The translations under genes and the position numbers were made by a program. From Paenibacillus_AB hodogayensis (GTDB lineage Bacteria > Bacillota > Bacilli > Paenibacillales > NBRC-103111), in NCBI RefSeq assembly GCF_039536325.1, contig NZ_BAAAYO010000021.1, positions 186,001-250,000 on the forward strand: DNA of 64,000 nt. The letters are read 5' to 3'. A model generated the notes under the pieces. That model made no database searches, had not been told where the DNA came from, and worked only from the letters and a program-made list of their open reading frames with translations. Of this stretch, positions 1 to 8,680 are shown piece by piece. Every line of letters begins with the position of its first letter. The first letter of the stretch is position 1.

Positions 1-2834
1 CGATGATTCAAATCGAGCTGGCGAACGGACGCAAGCCGGAAGACGCCAAGCAGGACATTGAAAGCCTGCTCGCCAACGTCAAGCTGCCGCAAAAGGCGGA
101 GAAGCCGCAGGTGTTGACGTTCGGCTTCGGCTCGATACCGGTCTACAATTTGGCGATCAGCGGTAAAAACGGCATGAGCCAGGAAGAGCTGGACCGGATT
201 TTCAACGATATTTTCGAGCCGACGCTCGGCACGCTCAGCGGTCTCGACCATGTCGATGCGATCGGCAACCAGGAAGCGCTTCTGAAGCTGAAGCTTGATC
301 TGAACGCCATCTTGAACTACGGCTTGACGCCGAATCAAGTATCCCAAAGCATTCAGGCGTCGATCGTCTCCAGCCCTGCGGGCAGCGTCAAGTTCGGGGG
401 CAACAACCAGATGGTTCGGATCAATAGCGACCTGGACAGCCTGTACGGTCTGGAAAATATGAAATTGACCACGCCTACGGGCGATACGGTGCTGCTGAAG
501 CAGATCGCCAAGGTCGAAGCGATCTCCGAATCGACCTTCTTGTCCCGGCTGAATGGCGAACCGGCCATCGCGGTGTCGCTGTTCAAAACGAAAGAAGCCA
601 ATACCGTCCAATTTTCCGCCCAAATCGACAAACTGGTCGAACAGTGGAAGGCGGAGTACCCGGACGTTTCGTTTACGACGATCATGAATCAGGCGGTGGA
701 GGTCAAAAAATCGATCAACGGCATGCTGAAAGAAGGGGCCATAGGGGCTTTTCTCGCTGCGGCAATGATCCTGCTGTTTTTGCGGAACATGCGCATGACG
801 CTGATCGTGCTCGTCTCCATCCCGTTGTCGGTGCTGCTCACGCTGCTCGTCATGAACGGGCTTGACATCTCGCTCAATATTATGACGCTCGGCGGCTTGA
901 CGATCGCGATCGGGCGCGTCGTGGACGACAGTATCGTCGTCATCGAGAATATTTACAGCGAGCTGCAAAAAAGCCAGAACCGCAACGAATCGGTCATCAA
1001 GCTGGCTACGGCCAGAGTGGCATCCGCCATTACCTCTTCGACGATTACGACGGTGGGCGTGTTTGCGCCGATCTCGTTCGTCGGCGGCATTCTCGGAGAC
1101 ATTTTCCGGCCGTTCGCGATTACGCTCGTCGTGTCCCTGCTGGCGTCCCTGCTGGTCGCCTTGACCGTCATTCCGATGCTGGCCAAGCTGCTGGTGCTCA
1201 ATAGCGACAACGTCAAGCACCACGAGTCGGCCGACGGCAAATTCATGAGCGCGTACAAGCGCCTCATCGGCTGGGCGCTTGCCAACCCGAAGAAAACCGT
1301 CCTGACGTCCGTCCTGCTGCTGGTCGTCACCGTGGGCGGCACAGTGCCGTTCCTCGGAAGCGAGTTTATACCGGAAAGCTTGAACGGCAAAGACATGCAG
1401 TTCAGCATCCGCATGCAACGCGAGACGTCCTTCGAAACGATGGACGCCAAGGTCAAGGAAATCGAGGCGCTGCTCGCCGAACAGAAGGACCCGAAGGGCG
1501 AAGCGGCCTTCACGTACATCGAATCGATGGTCGGCTACGACAACAGTGACGATCGCGTGCCGTACAAAAGCGTCGTTTTGGCGTCCTCCTCGGAGGCTTC
1601 GAACCCGACCGAGCTCGTGAAAGAGACCGAAGCGAAAATAGCCGCCCTGCTGCCGAGCGGCTCCGAGGTAACCGGCAACTTGACGGCAACCGCAGGCATG
1701 GGAACCGGCGAAGACTTCGCCTACCTGCTCAAAGGCGACGACTTGCTTCAGCTGGAAGCGGGGGCGGCCTTGATTAAAGAAAAAATGCGGGAATTCCCCG
1801 AGCTCTCGGACATTAAAGACAGTCTCAGCGAGAAAAAGACCGAGGTGGAGGTCAAGGTCGATCAGAACAAGGCGCGTCTGTACGGCTTGACCGCGGCTCA
1901 AGTGCTCGAAAGCGTATCGAGCTGGCTGTCCGAAGTGAAGTTCGGGGAGTACCGGTTCGATAATACCGTCTTCCGGGTAACGATAATGCTGGACGATCGG
2001 TTTAAGGACTCTCTGCTGAAGCTGGGTCAATTCCAAATTCGCACGCCGACGAATATGATCGTCAACCTGACCGACGTCGCCCAAGTGCGGCAAACCGACG
2101 CTCCGTCCAGCATTACGCGGGAAAACCAGGAACAGTACGTCAAGATCAGCGCTTCTATCGACAGCCGGAACAAAGGTGGGGTCAGCAATCAGGTGAGTGA
2201 GGCGCTGAAGTCGGTCAGCTTGCCGAACGGCATCCGCACCGAAACGCAAGGCGTCAACGACGACATTCAATCGAGCATTCAGCAGATGATGCTCGCCATG
2301 GCCGCGGCGATCTGCATCGTCTACCTCGTCATGGTACTTGCTTTCGGCAACGCGAGCGCGCCGTTCGTCATTCTGTTCTCGCTGCCGCTGGCGGCGATCG
2401 GCGGATTTCTCGGCCTGTTCCTTACCGGGCAAACGATCAACGTCACTTCCCTGATCGGCTTCCTGATGCTGATCGGAGTCGTCGTGACGAACGCCATAGT
2501 GCTGATCGATCGCGTGCAGCAGAACGAGGAAGCCGGCATGGATACGCGGGAAGCGTTGATCGAGGCCGGGATGAGCCGGTTTCGTCCGATAATTATGACG
2601 GCGGGAGCGACGATCGTCGCCATGCTGCCGATGGCTTTGGGCTTCTCCGAAGGCGCTCTGATCTCCAAGGGACTGTCGGTCGTCGTAATCGGCGGACTGA
2701 CAACGTCGACGGTATTGACGCTGGTCGTCGTCCCCGTTATGTACGAGCTGATTACCAACATCAAGAAACGTCTGACGCGCAAGCGGAGAACGAAGCCGGG
2801 CGTGCCGAGCGGCCCCGCCGCGCCAACTCATTGA
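1..2834 (+). CDS. RND efflux pump permease, AcrB/SwrC type, 5' partial
   Basis: This is the membrane subunit of an RND exporter, which uses the proton gradient to expel drugs, surfactants or lipids. The 943 visible residues begin inside the first extracytoplasmic porter loop, so roughly 90-100 residues including TM1 lie before the window. A first helix block spans about residues 244-460, a second large extracytoplasmic loop follows, and a second helix block spans about 762-925. The TM4 motif GRVVDDSIVVIEN carries the Asp pair of the family's proton relay, and the equivalent region of the second half reads VVTNAIVLIDRV. The C-terminus is short and basic. The adaptor gene starts 29 bases after the stop, so the two are co-transcribed. 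In monoderms such pumps work without an outer-membrane channel, as SwrC of Bacillus does. The family is certain; the substrate is not known. Confidence 0.93.
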   Translation, partial: MIQIELANGRKPEDAKQDIESLLANVKLPQKAEKPQVLTFGFGSIPVYNLAISGKNGMSQEELDRIFNDIFEPTLGTLSGLDHVDAIGNQEALLKLKLDLNAILNYGLTPNQVSQSIQASIVSSPAGSVKFGGNNQMVRINSDLDSLYGLENMKLTTPTGDTVLLKQIAKVEAISESTFLSRLNGEPAIAVSLFKTKEANTVQFSAQIDKLVEQWKAEYPDVSFTTIMNQAVEVKKSINGMLKEGAIGAFLAAAMILLFLRNMRMTLIVLVSIPLSVLLTLLVMNGLDISLNIMTLGGLTIAIGRVVDDSIVVIENIYSELQKSQNRNESVIKLATARVASAITSSTITTVGVFAPISFVGGILGDIFRPFAITLVVSLLASLLVALTVIPMLAKLLVLNSDNVKHHESADGKFMSAYKRLIGWALANPKKTVLTSVLLLVVTVGGTVPFLGSEFIPESLNGKDMQFSIRMQRETSFETMDAKVKEIEALLAEQKDPKGEAAFTYIESMVGYDNSDDRVPYKSVVLASSSEASNPTELVKETEAKIAALLPSGSEVTGNLTATAGMGTGEDFAYLLKGDDLLQLEAGAALIKEKMREFPELSDIKDSLSEKKTEVEVKVDQNKARLYGLTAAQVLESVSSWLSEVKFGEYRFDNTVFRVTIMLDDRFKDSLLKLGQFQIRTPTNMIVNLTDVAQVRQTDAPSSITRENQEQYVKISASIDSRNKGGVSNQVSEALKSVSLPNGIRTETQGVNDDIQSSIQQMMLAMAAAICIVYLVMVLAFGNASAPFVILFSLPLAAIGGFLGLFLTGQTINVTSLIGFLMLIGVVVTNAIVLIDRVQQNEEAGMDTREALIEAGMSRFRPIIMTAGATIVAMLPMALGFSEGALISKGLSVVVIGGLTTSTVLTLVVVPVMYELITNIKKRLTRKRRTKPGVPSGPAAPTH

Positions 2835-2863
2835 GTCATCGACCGAAAAGGAGAACTGACTGT

Positions 2864-4117
2864 ATGAAACAACCATTCCGAATGGCAACCAAGAACAAGG
2901 CCGCCGCCGGAGCCCTCCTGCTCGGAGTCGCTCTGCTCGCAGGCTGCAACGCCACGCCCGAGGCCAAGCCGATTGCGGCCGCGGAGCAGTCGCAGGTCAA
3001 GACGGTGAAGACGGCCAAAATCGAGAAGCGTTCGATCGACGATCCGGCGCAGCATGTCGCGGACGTCGTGCCGTCCACCCGCATGACAGTGGCGACCAAG
3101 GCGGGCGGCGAGGTGCTCGAAGTGCTGAAGAAACGCGGCGATACCGTCGAGAAGGACGAGCTGCTGTTCCGGATCGATCCGAAGGACGTCTTGCTGCAAA
3201 AGGAAAAGGCGCAGGTGTCGATCAGCGGAACGCGGCAGCAGCTGAACAAAGCGACCCAGGACTTGGCCGACGGCAAGCGGGACCTTCAGAACGGGATCGC
3301 CAAGCTGGAGCAATCCGTCCGGGATGTCGAAAAAACCTACAATAAAATGAGAAACGACTACGACCAGGGGCTGGCGTCCAAAATCCAGCTGGAGCAGCTG
3401 GAAACGCAGCTCAACGGGCTGAGGCTGGATCTGGATAGCAGCCGGGGCAAATTGAAAACGATGGAATCGACCAATTCCCTTTCTCAATTGGAGCAGGGGT
3501 TGCAAACCGCTCAGCTGTCCGTTCAGGAGATTGACCGCGCGCTGGAAAACCTTGAGGTGCGGGCGCCGATCGCCGGCGTTTTGACCGATTTTGGCGTCGA
3601 AGCTGGCATGACGGTTCCCGCGGGTTTCTCGGCTGGCGATATTCAGCGGCTCGATCCCGTCAAGGTGAAGGCGGAATTGACCGAAGACGCCGCCAAGCTG
3701 ATCCGTGGCAAGCAGCAACTCCGTCTCCTCGTACCGGGGTCGACCGAACGGCTGACCGGCACGGTGACCTATCTCGCCGACGTGATGAGCGCGCAGACGA
3801 AGGCGTACTCGCTCGAGCTGGAGGTCCAGAATCCCGACCGCAAGCTGAAGCCGGGCATGAAGGTGCAAATATTGCTGAACGAGGAAGCGGATCAGGTCGT
3901 CGTCACGGTTCCGACCACCAGCGTTGTCCGCGAAGGCGGCGACACGTACGTCTACTTGCTGAACGGCGGCGTCGCGGAAAAACGGAAGGTGGAGCTGGGC
4001 CGTTTGAAGGACACGTATCAAGAAGCAATCTCGGGTGTAAAGGAAGGCGAACAAGTGATCGTATCCGGCCAAAATCTGTTGAAGGACAAAGAACCCGTAC
4101 AGCAGGCGAACCCATAA
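2864..4117 (+). CDS. RND/HlyD-type efflux adaptor lipoprotein
   Basis: This is the membrane-fusion (periplasmic adaptor) subunit partnering the upstream RND pump. The 417-residue product begins with a basic lipoprotein signal ending in LLAGC, with the lipidated Cys at residue 28, so it should sit on the outer face of the membrane. It has the usual order: a biotinyl-lipoyl half (GGEVLEVLKKRGDTV), a long alpha-helical hairpin (about residues 110-215, rich in Q, L and K heptads), the second lipoyl half (NLEVRAPIAGVLTDF), and then beta-barrel and membrane-proximal domains. The ATG at 2864 was chosen over an upstream TTG because AAAGGAGA lies just before it and the signal peptide then starts correctly. 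A secreted protein gene follows 22 bases later. Confidence 0.92.
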   Translation: MKQPFRMATKNKAAAGALLLGVALLAGCNATPEAKPIAAAEQSQVKTVKTAKIEKRSIDDPAQHVADVVPSTRMTVATKAGGEVLEVLKKRGDTVEKDELLFRIDPKDVLLQKEKAQVSISGTRQQLNKATQDLADGKRDLQNGIAKLEQSVRDVEKTYNKMRNDYDQGLASKIQLEQLETQLNGLRLDLDSSRGKLKTMESTNSLSQLEQGLQTAQLSVQEIDRALENLEVRAPIAGVLTDFGVEAGMTVPAGFSAGDIQRLDPVKVKAELTEDAAKLIRGKQQLRLLVPGSTERLTGTVTYLADVMSAQTKAYSLELEVQNPDRKLKPGMKVQILLNEEADQVVVTVPTTSVVREGGDTYVYLLNGGVAEKRKVELGRLKDTYQEAISGVKEGEQVIVSGQNLLKDKEPVQQANP

Positions 4118-4139
4118 CCCAACGATGGAGGCGAGTCTT

Positions 4140-5861
4140 TTGAAAAAAACGTTTCGGATGACAGTGGCAACTTCCCTGATCTCGGTCATGTTAGGCGTTC
4201 CGGGCGCGGCGGTCTTCGCCGCCTCGGATGTCGGGGCTACCAGCGTATCCGCACCGCAGGCCGCGGTTTACGCGCTGTCGGAGCAGCTGAAGGTGGAGAT
4301 GAAAAGCGTTCTGAACGAACGGCAAAGCGGAGGGAGCCGGGTCGGCGTCGTGCTTAGGCTGAGCAATACCGGCAGCGCGGCGACGCGTCTTGCGGACTAT
4401 GAGCTGCTTGTCCGCACGCGGGACGGGGCCGAGTACGCCTTGGAACCGAGCGCGGCGAACGCCAAATCGGTCCAGCCGAAGACAAGCGCGGAATTGAGCT
4501 TTTTGGCCGAGATTGACCGGACGGACGGCGTAGAGCTGGCGGAAGTGCTGCTGAAGGAAGTCGACTACTACGTCTACCCGAAAAAAGAAACGCTGCTGCT
4601 GTCCATCCCTGTCGTCTCCCGTCCCTGGAACGGCAGCGAGGGTGTCGCGGCAGCCGATCCGTCGGTTACGCAAGCATGGGGAGAGTCGTTCTCGTTCCCG
4701 ACCCAGCAGTCTCCGATTACTTACAAGCCCGTTAGCGTTCGGAAGGATGCGACGGACAAAGGCGCTGTGTACGTCGTCCAACTGCTTGCCTCCAATCCGA
4801 CGGATCGTCGCGAGCCCGTCCCGGATTTTGCCGTCGACGGCCGAAGCGCGAACAAGGTATTCGCCGGAAGCCGGGTGGAGCAAGGGCCGCTCGCTTTGGA
4901 GGCGAAGGAAGATACTTACATTCATTATGCCATACCGACCGATACGGACACGATCTTGACCGGCTTCAACGTGCTGACCGCCGAGACGTTCCTGGGAGCG
5001 GCGGGAAGCGCTCCGGTCAGCTATAAGGTCGGGCGGCTGCGCATCGATTGGTCCCCGGGGTCGGAATCGGGCTCTTATCCGGCGTATACGTTCGGGAACG
5101 TCATCGAAACGGATGCCAACAATACGCTCATTCATCCCGATCTGCGGCTCTCGCTCGTCGAGCTGCCGATCAGCGACAACGCGGAGGAAGGAAGCAGGAC
5201 GGTCACGGCTACATTCGTGCTGACCAACAACGGCGACAGCCCGATCCCGATTCCGGTATTCCAGACAAGTCTGCTGAGCTCGGGCGGCTACCGCTACGAC
5301 GGCAGCCGACAAACGGCAGGCGGGGCGCCGTTATTGCCGAAGGAAAGCGTGCCGATCCACTATGCGTTCACCTTGCCGGTCGCAGAGACCGGACAAGGGC
5401 TAGTGCTGAAAATCGAGGACGCCGTGACGGCGGCGCCTTACAAGACGACCATTGCCGGCTATCGTTTGGATGCCGTGCCTTACGAGAAGCGGGATCAGTT
5501 CGCCGTCTATCCGTTCCGGCTGGGCGTCCGCACCACCAGCACCAACTTTGTCTTCAATCCGCAAACGATGGAGTATGCCTATATCGGCAATTACGATTTG
5601 TCGATCGAGCGCGAGCCCGGCGTCCGCGTCGACGCCGCATTCCCTTCGCTGCTGTTCGAGCTGTATGACGGCTCCGACCGGCTGGTCGCGAGCAGCACGA
5701 ACCCGCTGGCCGGGGCGGGACGCCTCGTAGCGGGCAGCAATAAAATCCGCTTCGCCGGCACGACCCAAAACTTCGATTATCCTTTAACGCTAAAAATATA
5801 CGAGACATTCCCTACGGAAGCGGGCCAGAGCAAGCGGCTGCTGACGCAGATGGAGCAATAA
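4140..5861 (+). CDS. Secreted protein of unknown function, three beta-sandwich modules
   Basis: I do not recognise a named family. The 573-residue product starts at TTG 4140, with GGAGG at 4127-4131; this gives a clean signal peptide (MKKTFRM, a hydrophobic stretch, AVFAA). The mature part appears to hold three or four repeated modules of about 110-150 residues, each with the pattern of a hydrophobic strand, LSNTG/LASNP/LTNNG, then a polar loop and LLPKESVPIHYAF-like strands. This resembles DUF4352-type immunoglobulin-like folds. No catalytic motif, transmembrane anchor, LPXTG signal or SLH repeat is visible. It is the last gene of the RND operon, so it may be an extracytoplasmic partner of the pump. 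A weak hairpin terminator follows at 5895-5928. Confidence 0.75.
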   Translation: MKKTFRMTVATSLISVMLGVPGAAVFAASDVGATSVSAPQAAVYALSEQLKVEMKSVLNERQSGGSRVGVVLRLSNTGSAATRLADYELLVRTRDGAEYALEPSAANAKSVQPKTSAELSFLAEIDRTDGVELAEVLLKEVDYYVYPKKETLLLSIPVVSRPWNGSEGVAAADPSVTQAWGESFSFPTQQSPITYKPVSVRKDATDKGAVYVVQLLASNPTDRREPVPDFAVDGRSANKVFAGSRVEQGPLALEAKEDTYIHYAIPTDTDTILTGFNVLTAETFLGAAGSAPVSYKVGRLRIDWSPGSESGSYPAYTFGNVIETDANNTLIHPDLRLSLVELPISDNAEEGSRTVTATFVLTNNGDSPIPIPVFQTSLLSSGGYRYDGSRQTAGGAPLLPKESVPIHYAFTLPVAETGQGLVLKIEDAVTAAPYKTTIAGYRLDAVPYEKRDQFAVYPFRLGVRTTSTNFVFNPQTMEYAYIGNYDLSIEREPGVRVDAAFPSLLFELYDGSDRLVASSTNPLAGAGRLVAGSNKIRFAGTTQNFDYPLTLKIYETFPTEAGQSKRLLTQMEQ

Positions 5862-5894
5862 GCGTCGAAGCGTTGGCGTATGAGCGTCATATGC

Positions 5895-5928
5895 AAGGAT
5901 GGTCTTATCCCTCGGGTAGGCCATCCTT
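5895..5928 (+). terminator. Hairpin after the efflux operon
   Basis: AAGGATGG pairs with CCATCCTT across an 18-base loop. Only three T residues follow, so termination may be partial. It sits 34 bases after the last gene of the efflux operon and directly before the desKR promoter. Confidence 0.5.
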
Positions 5929-5930
5929 TG

Positions 5931-5959
5931 TTAACATGGACGGGCCGGCATGGTATGAT
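5931..5959 (+). promoter_or_regulatory. Sigma-A promoter for desK-desR
   Basis: TTAACA (5931-5936) and TATGAT (5954-5959) are separated by 17 bases; each matches the consensus at five of six positions. Transcription would start near 5966, about 32 bases before the desK start codon. Confidence 0.65.
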
Positions 5960-5997
5960 AAGTCCAATCACGGTTATCCGGACAGGACGAGGTACGT

Positions 5998-7131
5998 ATG
6001 GAGAAGAAATGGCTTTACATTTTCCAGCTTTCCTGGGGGATGATGCCCTATATCATGGTCATCTCCTTCATCGTTCCGTTTTACTTCATCGTAACGGCTC
6101 CGACGTCGGAGCAGATTACGATTGGCGTTGTTCTGCTGCTGCTCTTTTTTGCGATCAATCTCGGCTCTTACCGGGCGAAAGACCGCATGCGCATCGTGCT
6201 GACCGTCGTGCAGATGGCCACGTCCGTGGTCATTATGCTCGTCTACGGATACGTCTATTTGGCGCTTCCGGTCGCCTTCTATCTAGGAAATATAAAGAGC
6301 AAGCTGCCGTTCCGGATTTTGTATTCCCTGCATGTGGTCATCACGTTCTTGGCGATCAATTACGGCTTTCATACGAGAGACGTGTTTTTCATGATCCAGT
6401 TTCCGTTCGTGATCCTATGTCTGATCGGGGTGGTTCTCATTCCGTTCAACCAGCATTCGCAGCAGAGCCGCGATCAGCTGCAGCACCAATTGGCAGACGC
6501 GCAGCAACGGATCGCCGAGCTGATCAAGCAGGAGGAGCGGGAGCGGATTTCGCGCGATCTCCACGATACGCTGGGGCAGAAGCTGTCGCTGATCGGATTG
6601 AAGAGCGAGCTGGCGTCCAAGCTGCTCGAGAAGCGTCCGGAGCAGGCGAAGAACGAATTGAACGACATCCATCACACCGCGCGAACCGCGTTGAAGGAAG
6701 TGCGGGAGCTCGTCTCGAACATGCGCGGGATGAAGGTGGAGGAGGAGCTTGTACGGGTCAAGCAAATTTTGGCCGCGGCTCATATCCGTTTCGCCTTCGC
6801 GGGCGATGCCGCATTGCCCCATGTGTCGGCCTATGTGCAAAACGTGCTCAGCATGTGCATCAAGGAAGCGGTCAACAATGTCGTCAACCATAGCCGGAGC
6901 GAGGAATGCGTTGTGCAGATCGAGCAATCCGCCACCGATACGGTCATTACGATTCGCGATAACGGCGCGGGCATTCCGGAGGGACGCAGGGAGGGCAACG
7001 GCATCAAGGGCATGCGGGAGCGCATGGAATTCGTCAATGGAAGCCTGGATATTGACTCCAGCAGCGGAACCCGAGTGGTGTTGACCGTTCCGAACGTCAT
7101 CAAACAACTGGAAGAGGAGAAGGGCGTATGA
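5998..7131 (+). CDS. desK: Membrane sensor histidine kinase DesK
   Basis: This is a NarL-type sensor kinase of 377 residues. Four or five transmembrane helices fill residues 7-150, followed by a coiled-coil linker rich in Gln (150-180) and the HisKA_3 dimerisation box ERISRDLHDTLGQKLSL with the phospho-acceptor His189. The C-terminal ATPase domain has NEAVNNVV-like N-box character (IKEAVNNVVNHS), DNGAGIP and GNGIKGM. Length, layout and His position match B. subtilis DesK, which senses membrane thickness and fluidity on cooling and phosphorylates DesR to switch on a fatty-acid desaturase. The response-regulator gene overlaps by four bases (ATGA). No desaturase gene is visible in the window, so the target lies elsewhere or differs. 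Confidence 0.88.
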   Translation: MEKKWLYIFQLSWGMMPYIMVISFIVPFYFIVTAPTSEQITIGVVLLLLFFAINLGSYRAKDRMRIVLTVVQMATSVVIMLVYGYVYLALPVAFYLGNIKSKLPFRILYSLHVVITFLAINYGFHTRDVFFMIQFPFVILCLIGVVLIPFNQHSQQSRDQLQHQLADAQQRIAELIKQEERERISRDLHDTLGQKLSLIGLKSELASKLLEKRPEQAKNELNDIHHTARTALKEVRELVSNMRGMKVEEELVRVKQILAAAHIRFAFAGDAALPHVSAYVQNVLSMCIKEAVNNVVNHSRSEECVVQIEQSATDTVITIRDNGAGIPEGRREGNGIKGMRERMEFVNGSLDIDSSSGTRVVLTVPNVIKQLEEEKGV

Positions 7132-7727
7132 TTCGAATCGTCATAGCGGAAGATCAGCGATTGCTTCTCGGCGCTCTTGGAGCGTTGCTGGATCTGGAGG
7201 ACGATCTGGAAGTGGTCGGCAAGGCGAGCAACGGGGTAGAAGCAGTCGAGCTGATCGTTCGCCTGAAGCCGGACGTCTGCATACTGGACATCGAGATGCC
7301 CGGCAAGACCGGTTTGGACGTCGCGGAGGAACTGCAGGGCAAAGGCTGCAAGTTTATTATCCTGACGACGTTTGCCCGCAGCGGATACTTCGAGCGGGCG
7401 GTAAAAGCGGGGGTAAGCGGTTATATGCTGAAGGACAGCCCAATCGAGGAACTGGCCGGCTCTGTCCGCAGCGTCATGACCGGGAAGCGCATCTACGCCT
7501 CCGAGCTGATCGTCGATCTGTACAACGAGGAAAATCCTTTGACCTACCGGGAGAAGGAAATATTGCAAAGGTTGGCCGCCGGGAAGACGACCAAGGAGAC
7601 GGCGGAGGAGCTGTTTCTGACGACGGGCACGGTGCGCAACTATATTTCCGGTATATTGGACAAGCTTGAGGTCGGCAACCGGATTGAAGCGATTACGTTG
7701 TCGAAGGAAAAGGGATGGATGGATTGA
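7128..7727 (+). CDS. desR: Response regulator DesR, NarL/LuxR type
   Basis: This 199-residue two-component regulator has a receiver domain (acidic pair in IAEDQ, phospho-acceptor Asp in CILDIEMPGKTG, Lys in YMLKDS) and a LuxR-type helix-turn-helix at about residues 135-195 (LTYREKEILQRLAAGKTTKE, TGTVRNYIS). Long stretches, including ILDIEMPGKTGL, ILTTFAR.GYF.RA and SGTVRNYIS-like segments, match my recollection of B. subtilis DesR closely. It is translationally coupled to desK through an ATGA overlap. In the DesKR pathway the phosphorylated form activates a membrane desaturase promoter; whether it does so here cannot be told from the window. Confidence 0.9.
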   Translation: MIRIVIAEDQRLLLGALGALLDLEDDLEVVGKASNGVEAVELIVRLKPDVCILDIEMPGKTGLDVAEELQGKGCKFIILTTFARSGYFERAVKAGVSGYMLKDSPIEELAGSVRSVMTGKRIYASELIVDLYNEENPLTYREKEILQRLAAGKTTKETAEELFLTTGTVRNYISGILDKLEVGNRIEAITLSKEKGWMD

Positions 7728-7811
7728 GGCGGCAAGTGACGGACGGCGTGGCGTATTGAAAATGTTAAATTTGTATACTAGCAATCGAAAAGAAATCTAG
7801 CTGCCGCTTCA

Positions 7812-7820
7812 TGCTATAAT
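7812..7820 (+). promoter_or_regulatory. Extended -10 promoter of the SRPBCC gene
   Basis: TGCTATAAT is a perfect extended -10 box. No good -35 lies 17 bases upstream, which is tolerated with the TGn extension. It is 36 bases before the start codon of the SRPBCC gene. Confidence 0.55.
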
Positions 7821-7855
7821 AGGTGTTGTATCTTAGCCACCTAGGAGATTATGTA

Positions 7856-8290
7856 ATGGGAACAGGCAGTCCGGTAACGATAACAATCGAGACGATCGTT
7901 CATTCTCCCGTCGAAAGCGTGTGGGCCTATTGGACGGAACCGAAGCACATCACGCAATGGAGTTTCGCATCCGATGATTGGCATACGCCATACGCCGAGA
8001 ATGATCTGAAGGTCGGCGGTAAATTCGTTTCGAGAATGGAAGCGAAGGACGGCAGCTTCGGATTTGATTTCGGCGGCGTATACGACGAGGTGAGCCTTAA
8101 CGAGAGTATCACTTATACGATCGCCGACGGCAGACAAGTGAAGATCGCGTTTATTCGCCAAGACAACGACACGAAAATTATTGAATCGTTCGATGCAGAA
8201 GAAACCAACGCCGTCGAGATGCAGCAGGCCGGGTGGCAGGCGATTTTAAACAATTTCAAAAAATATGCGGAAGCCGCGAAAGAGGAATAA
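7856..8290 (+). CDS. SRPBCC (AHSA1-type) ligand-binding protein
   Basis: This small cytoplasmic protein (144 residues) belongs to the START/Bet v1-like SRPBCC superfamily, AHSA1 branch. The family signature begins with ITIETIVHSPVESVWAYWTEPKHITQW, followed by a GG.F..RMEAKDG strand, a GVYDEV strand and a long C-terminal helix (MQQAGWQAILNNFKKY). The domain forms a hydrophobic cavity for a small ligand; members are often annotated as activators of Hsp90 ATPase 1 homologues, but the bacterial role is usually unknown. The ATG at 7856 follows TAGGAG by eight bases and lies 36 bases after an extended -10 box. A strong hairpin terminator follows, so it is monocistronic. Confidence 0.87.
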   Translation: MGTGSPVTITIETIVHSPVESVWAYWTEPKHITQWSFASDDWHTPYAENDLKVGGKFVSRMEAKDGSFGFDFGGVYDEVSLNESITYTIADGRQVKIAFIRQDNDTKIIESFDAEETNAVEMQQAGWQAILNNFKKYAEAAKEE

Positions 8291-8308
8291 GCAGCTCCCG
8301 CAGCCTAT

Positions 8309-8338
8309 AAAGCGCATGCCGACTCCGGCATGCGCTTT
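8309..8338 (+). terminator. Strong hairpin terminator
   Basis: AAAGCGCATGCC and GGCATGCGCTTT form a perfect 12-bp stem around a 6-base loop, 18 bases after the SRPBCC stop codon. Confidence 0.8.
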
Positions 8339-8553
8339 GCTATGTGTACGACAGATAAATTTCACTGGGACTTCTGGCGCAAAACGTAACCTAAAACGCT
8401 TCGCTATTTTCCCGGTATTTTACCAATCCCATTGGTGCAGCAAATTGACCACTTCAATCATTATCTGGTTTACTAATAAATAATAAAAATTATAAATCAA
8501 TTAAGATATTTTTCGAGGTTGAATATTTGAATCATTATTTTTCTTTGAATACA

Positions 8554-8582
8554 TTGACAAAAGGAAAGGATCGACCTATGAT
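8554..8582 (+). promoter_or_regulatory. Near-consensus sigma-A promoter of the beta-helix operon
   Basis: TTGACA (8554-8559), a 17-base spacer and TATGAT (8577-8582) form one of the best promoters in the window. It lies in an AT-rich stretch (about 8460-8660) unlike the flanking genes. The start point is expected near 8589, giving a leader of about 90 bases. The rest of the 8339-8553 gap shows no gene. Confidence 0.75.
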
Positions 8583-8589
8583 TGATTAC

Positions 8590-8657
8590 GAAAAGGGAAA
8601 TAATGTAAATCACAATTTATTTAAAATTATAAACCAGATAAGGCATATTCCCTTTTC
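8590..8657 (+). promoter_or_regulatory. Leader inverted repeat spanning the 5' UTR
   Basis: GAAAAGGGAA (8590-8599) is exactly complementary to TTCCCTTTTC (8648-8657), enclosing 48 AT-rich bases. The left arm begins at the predicted first base of the transcript and the right arm ends 7 bases before the GACGGAGGG ribosome site. The mRNA would therefore carry a 5'-terminal long-range stem, a layout suited to stabilising the message or tuning translation. Confidence 0.4.
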
Positions 8658-8680
8658 ATTTTGAGACGGAGGGCGAAGCG

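Noticed and set aside
2828..4189. 453-codon open frame on the minus strand
   Set aside because: Antisense to the efflux adaptor, which has a lipobox and lipoyl domains; the opposite frame is low-complexity Leu/Gln/Arg.
5998..7727. Expected desaturase target gene next to desKR
   Set aside because: The downstream gene is an SRPBCC protein with its own promoter; no desaturase His-box protein is visible in the window.
8578..8664. 28-codon frame with a ribosome-site-like sequence in front
   Set aside because: Its ATG lies inside the -10 box of the promoter, so it would not be in the transcript from that promoter.
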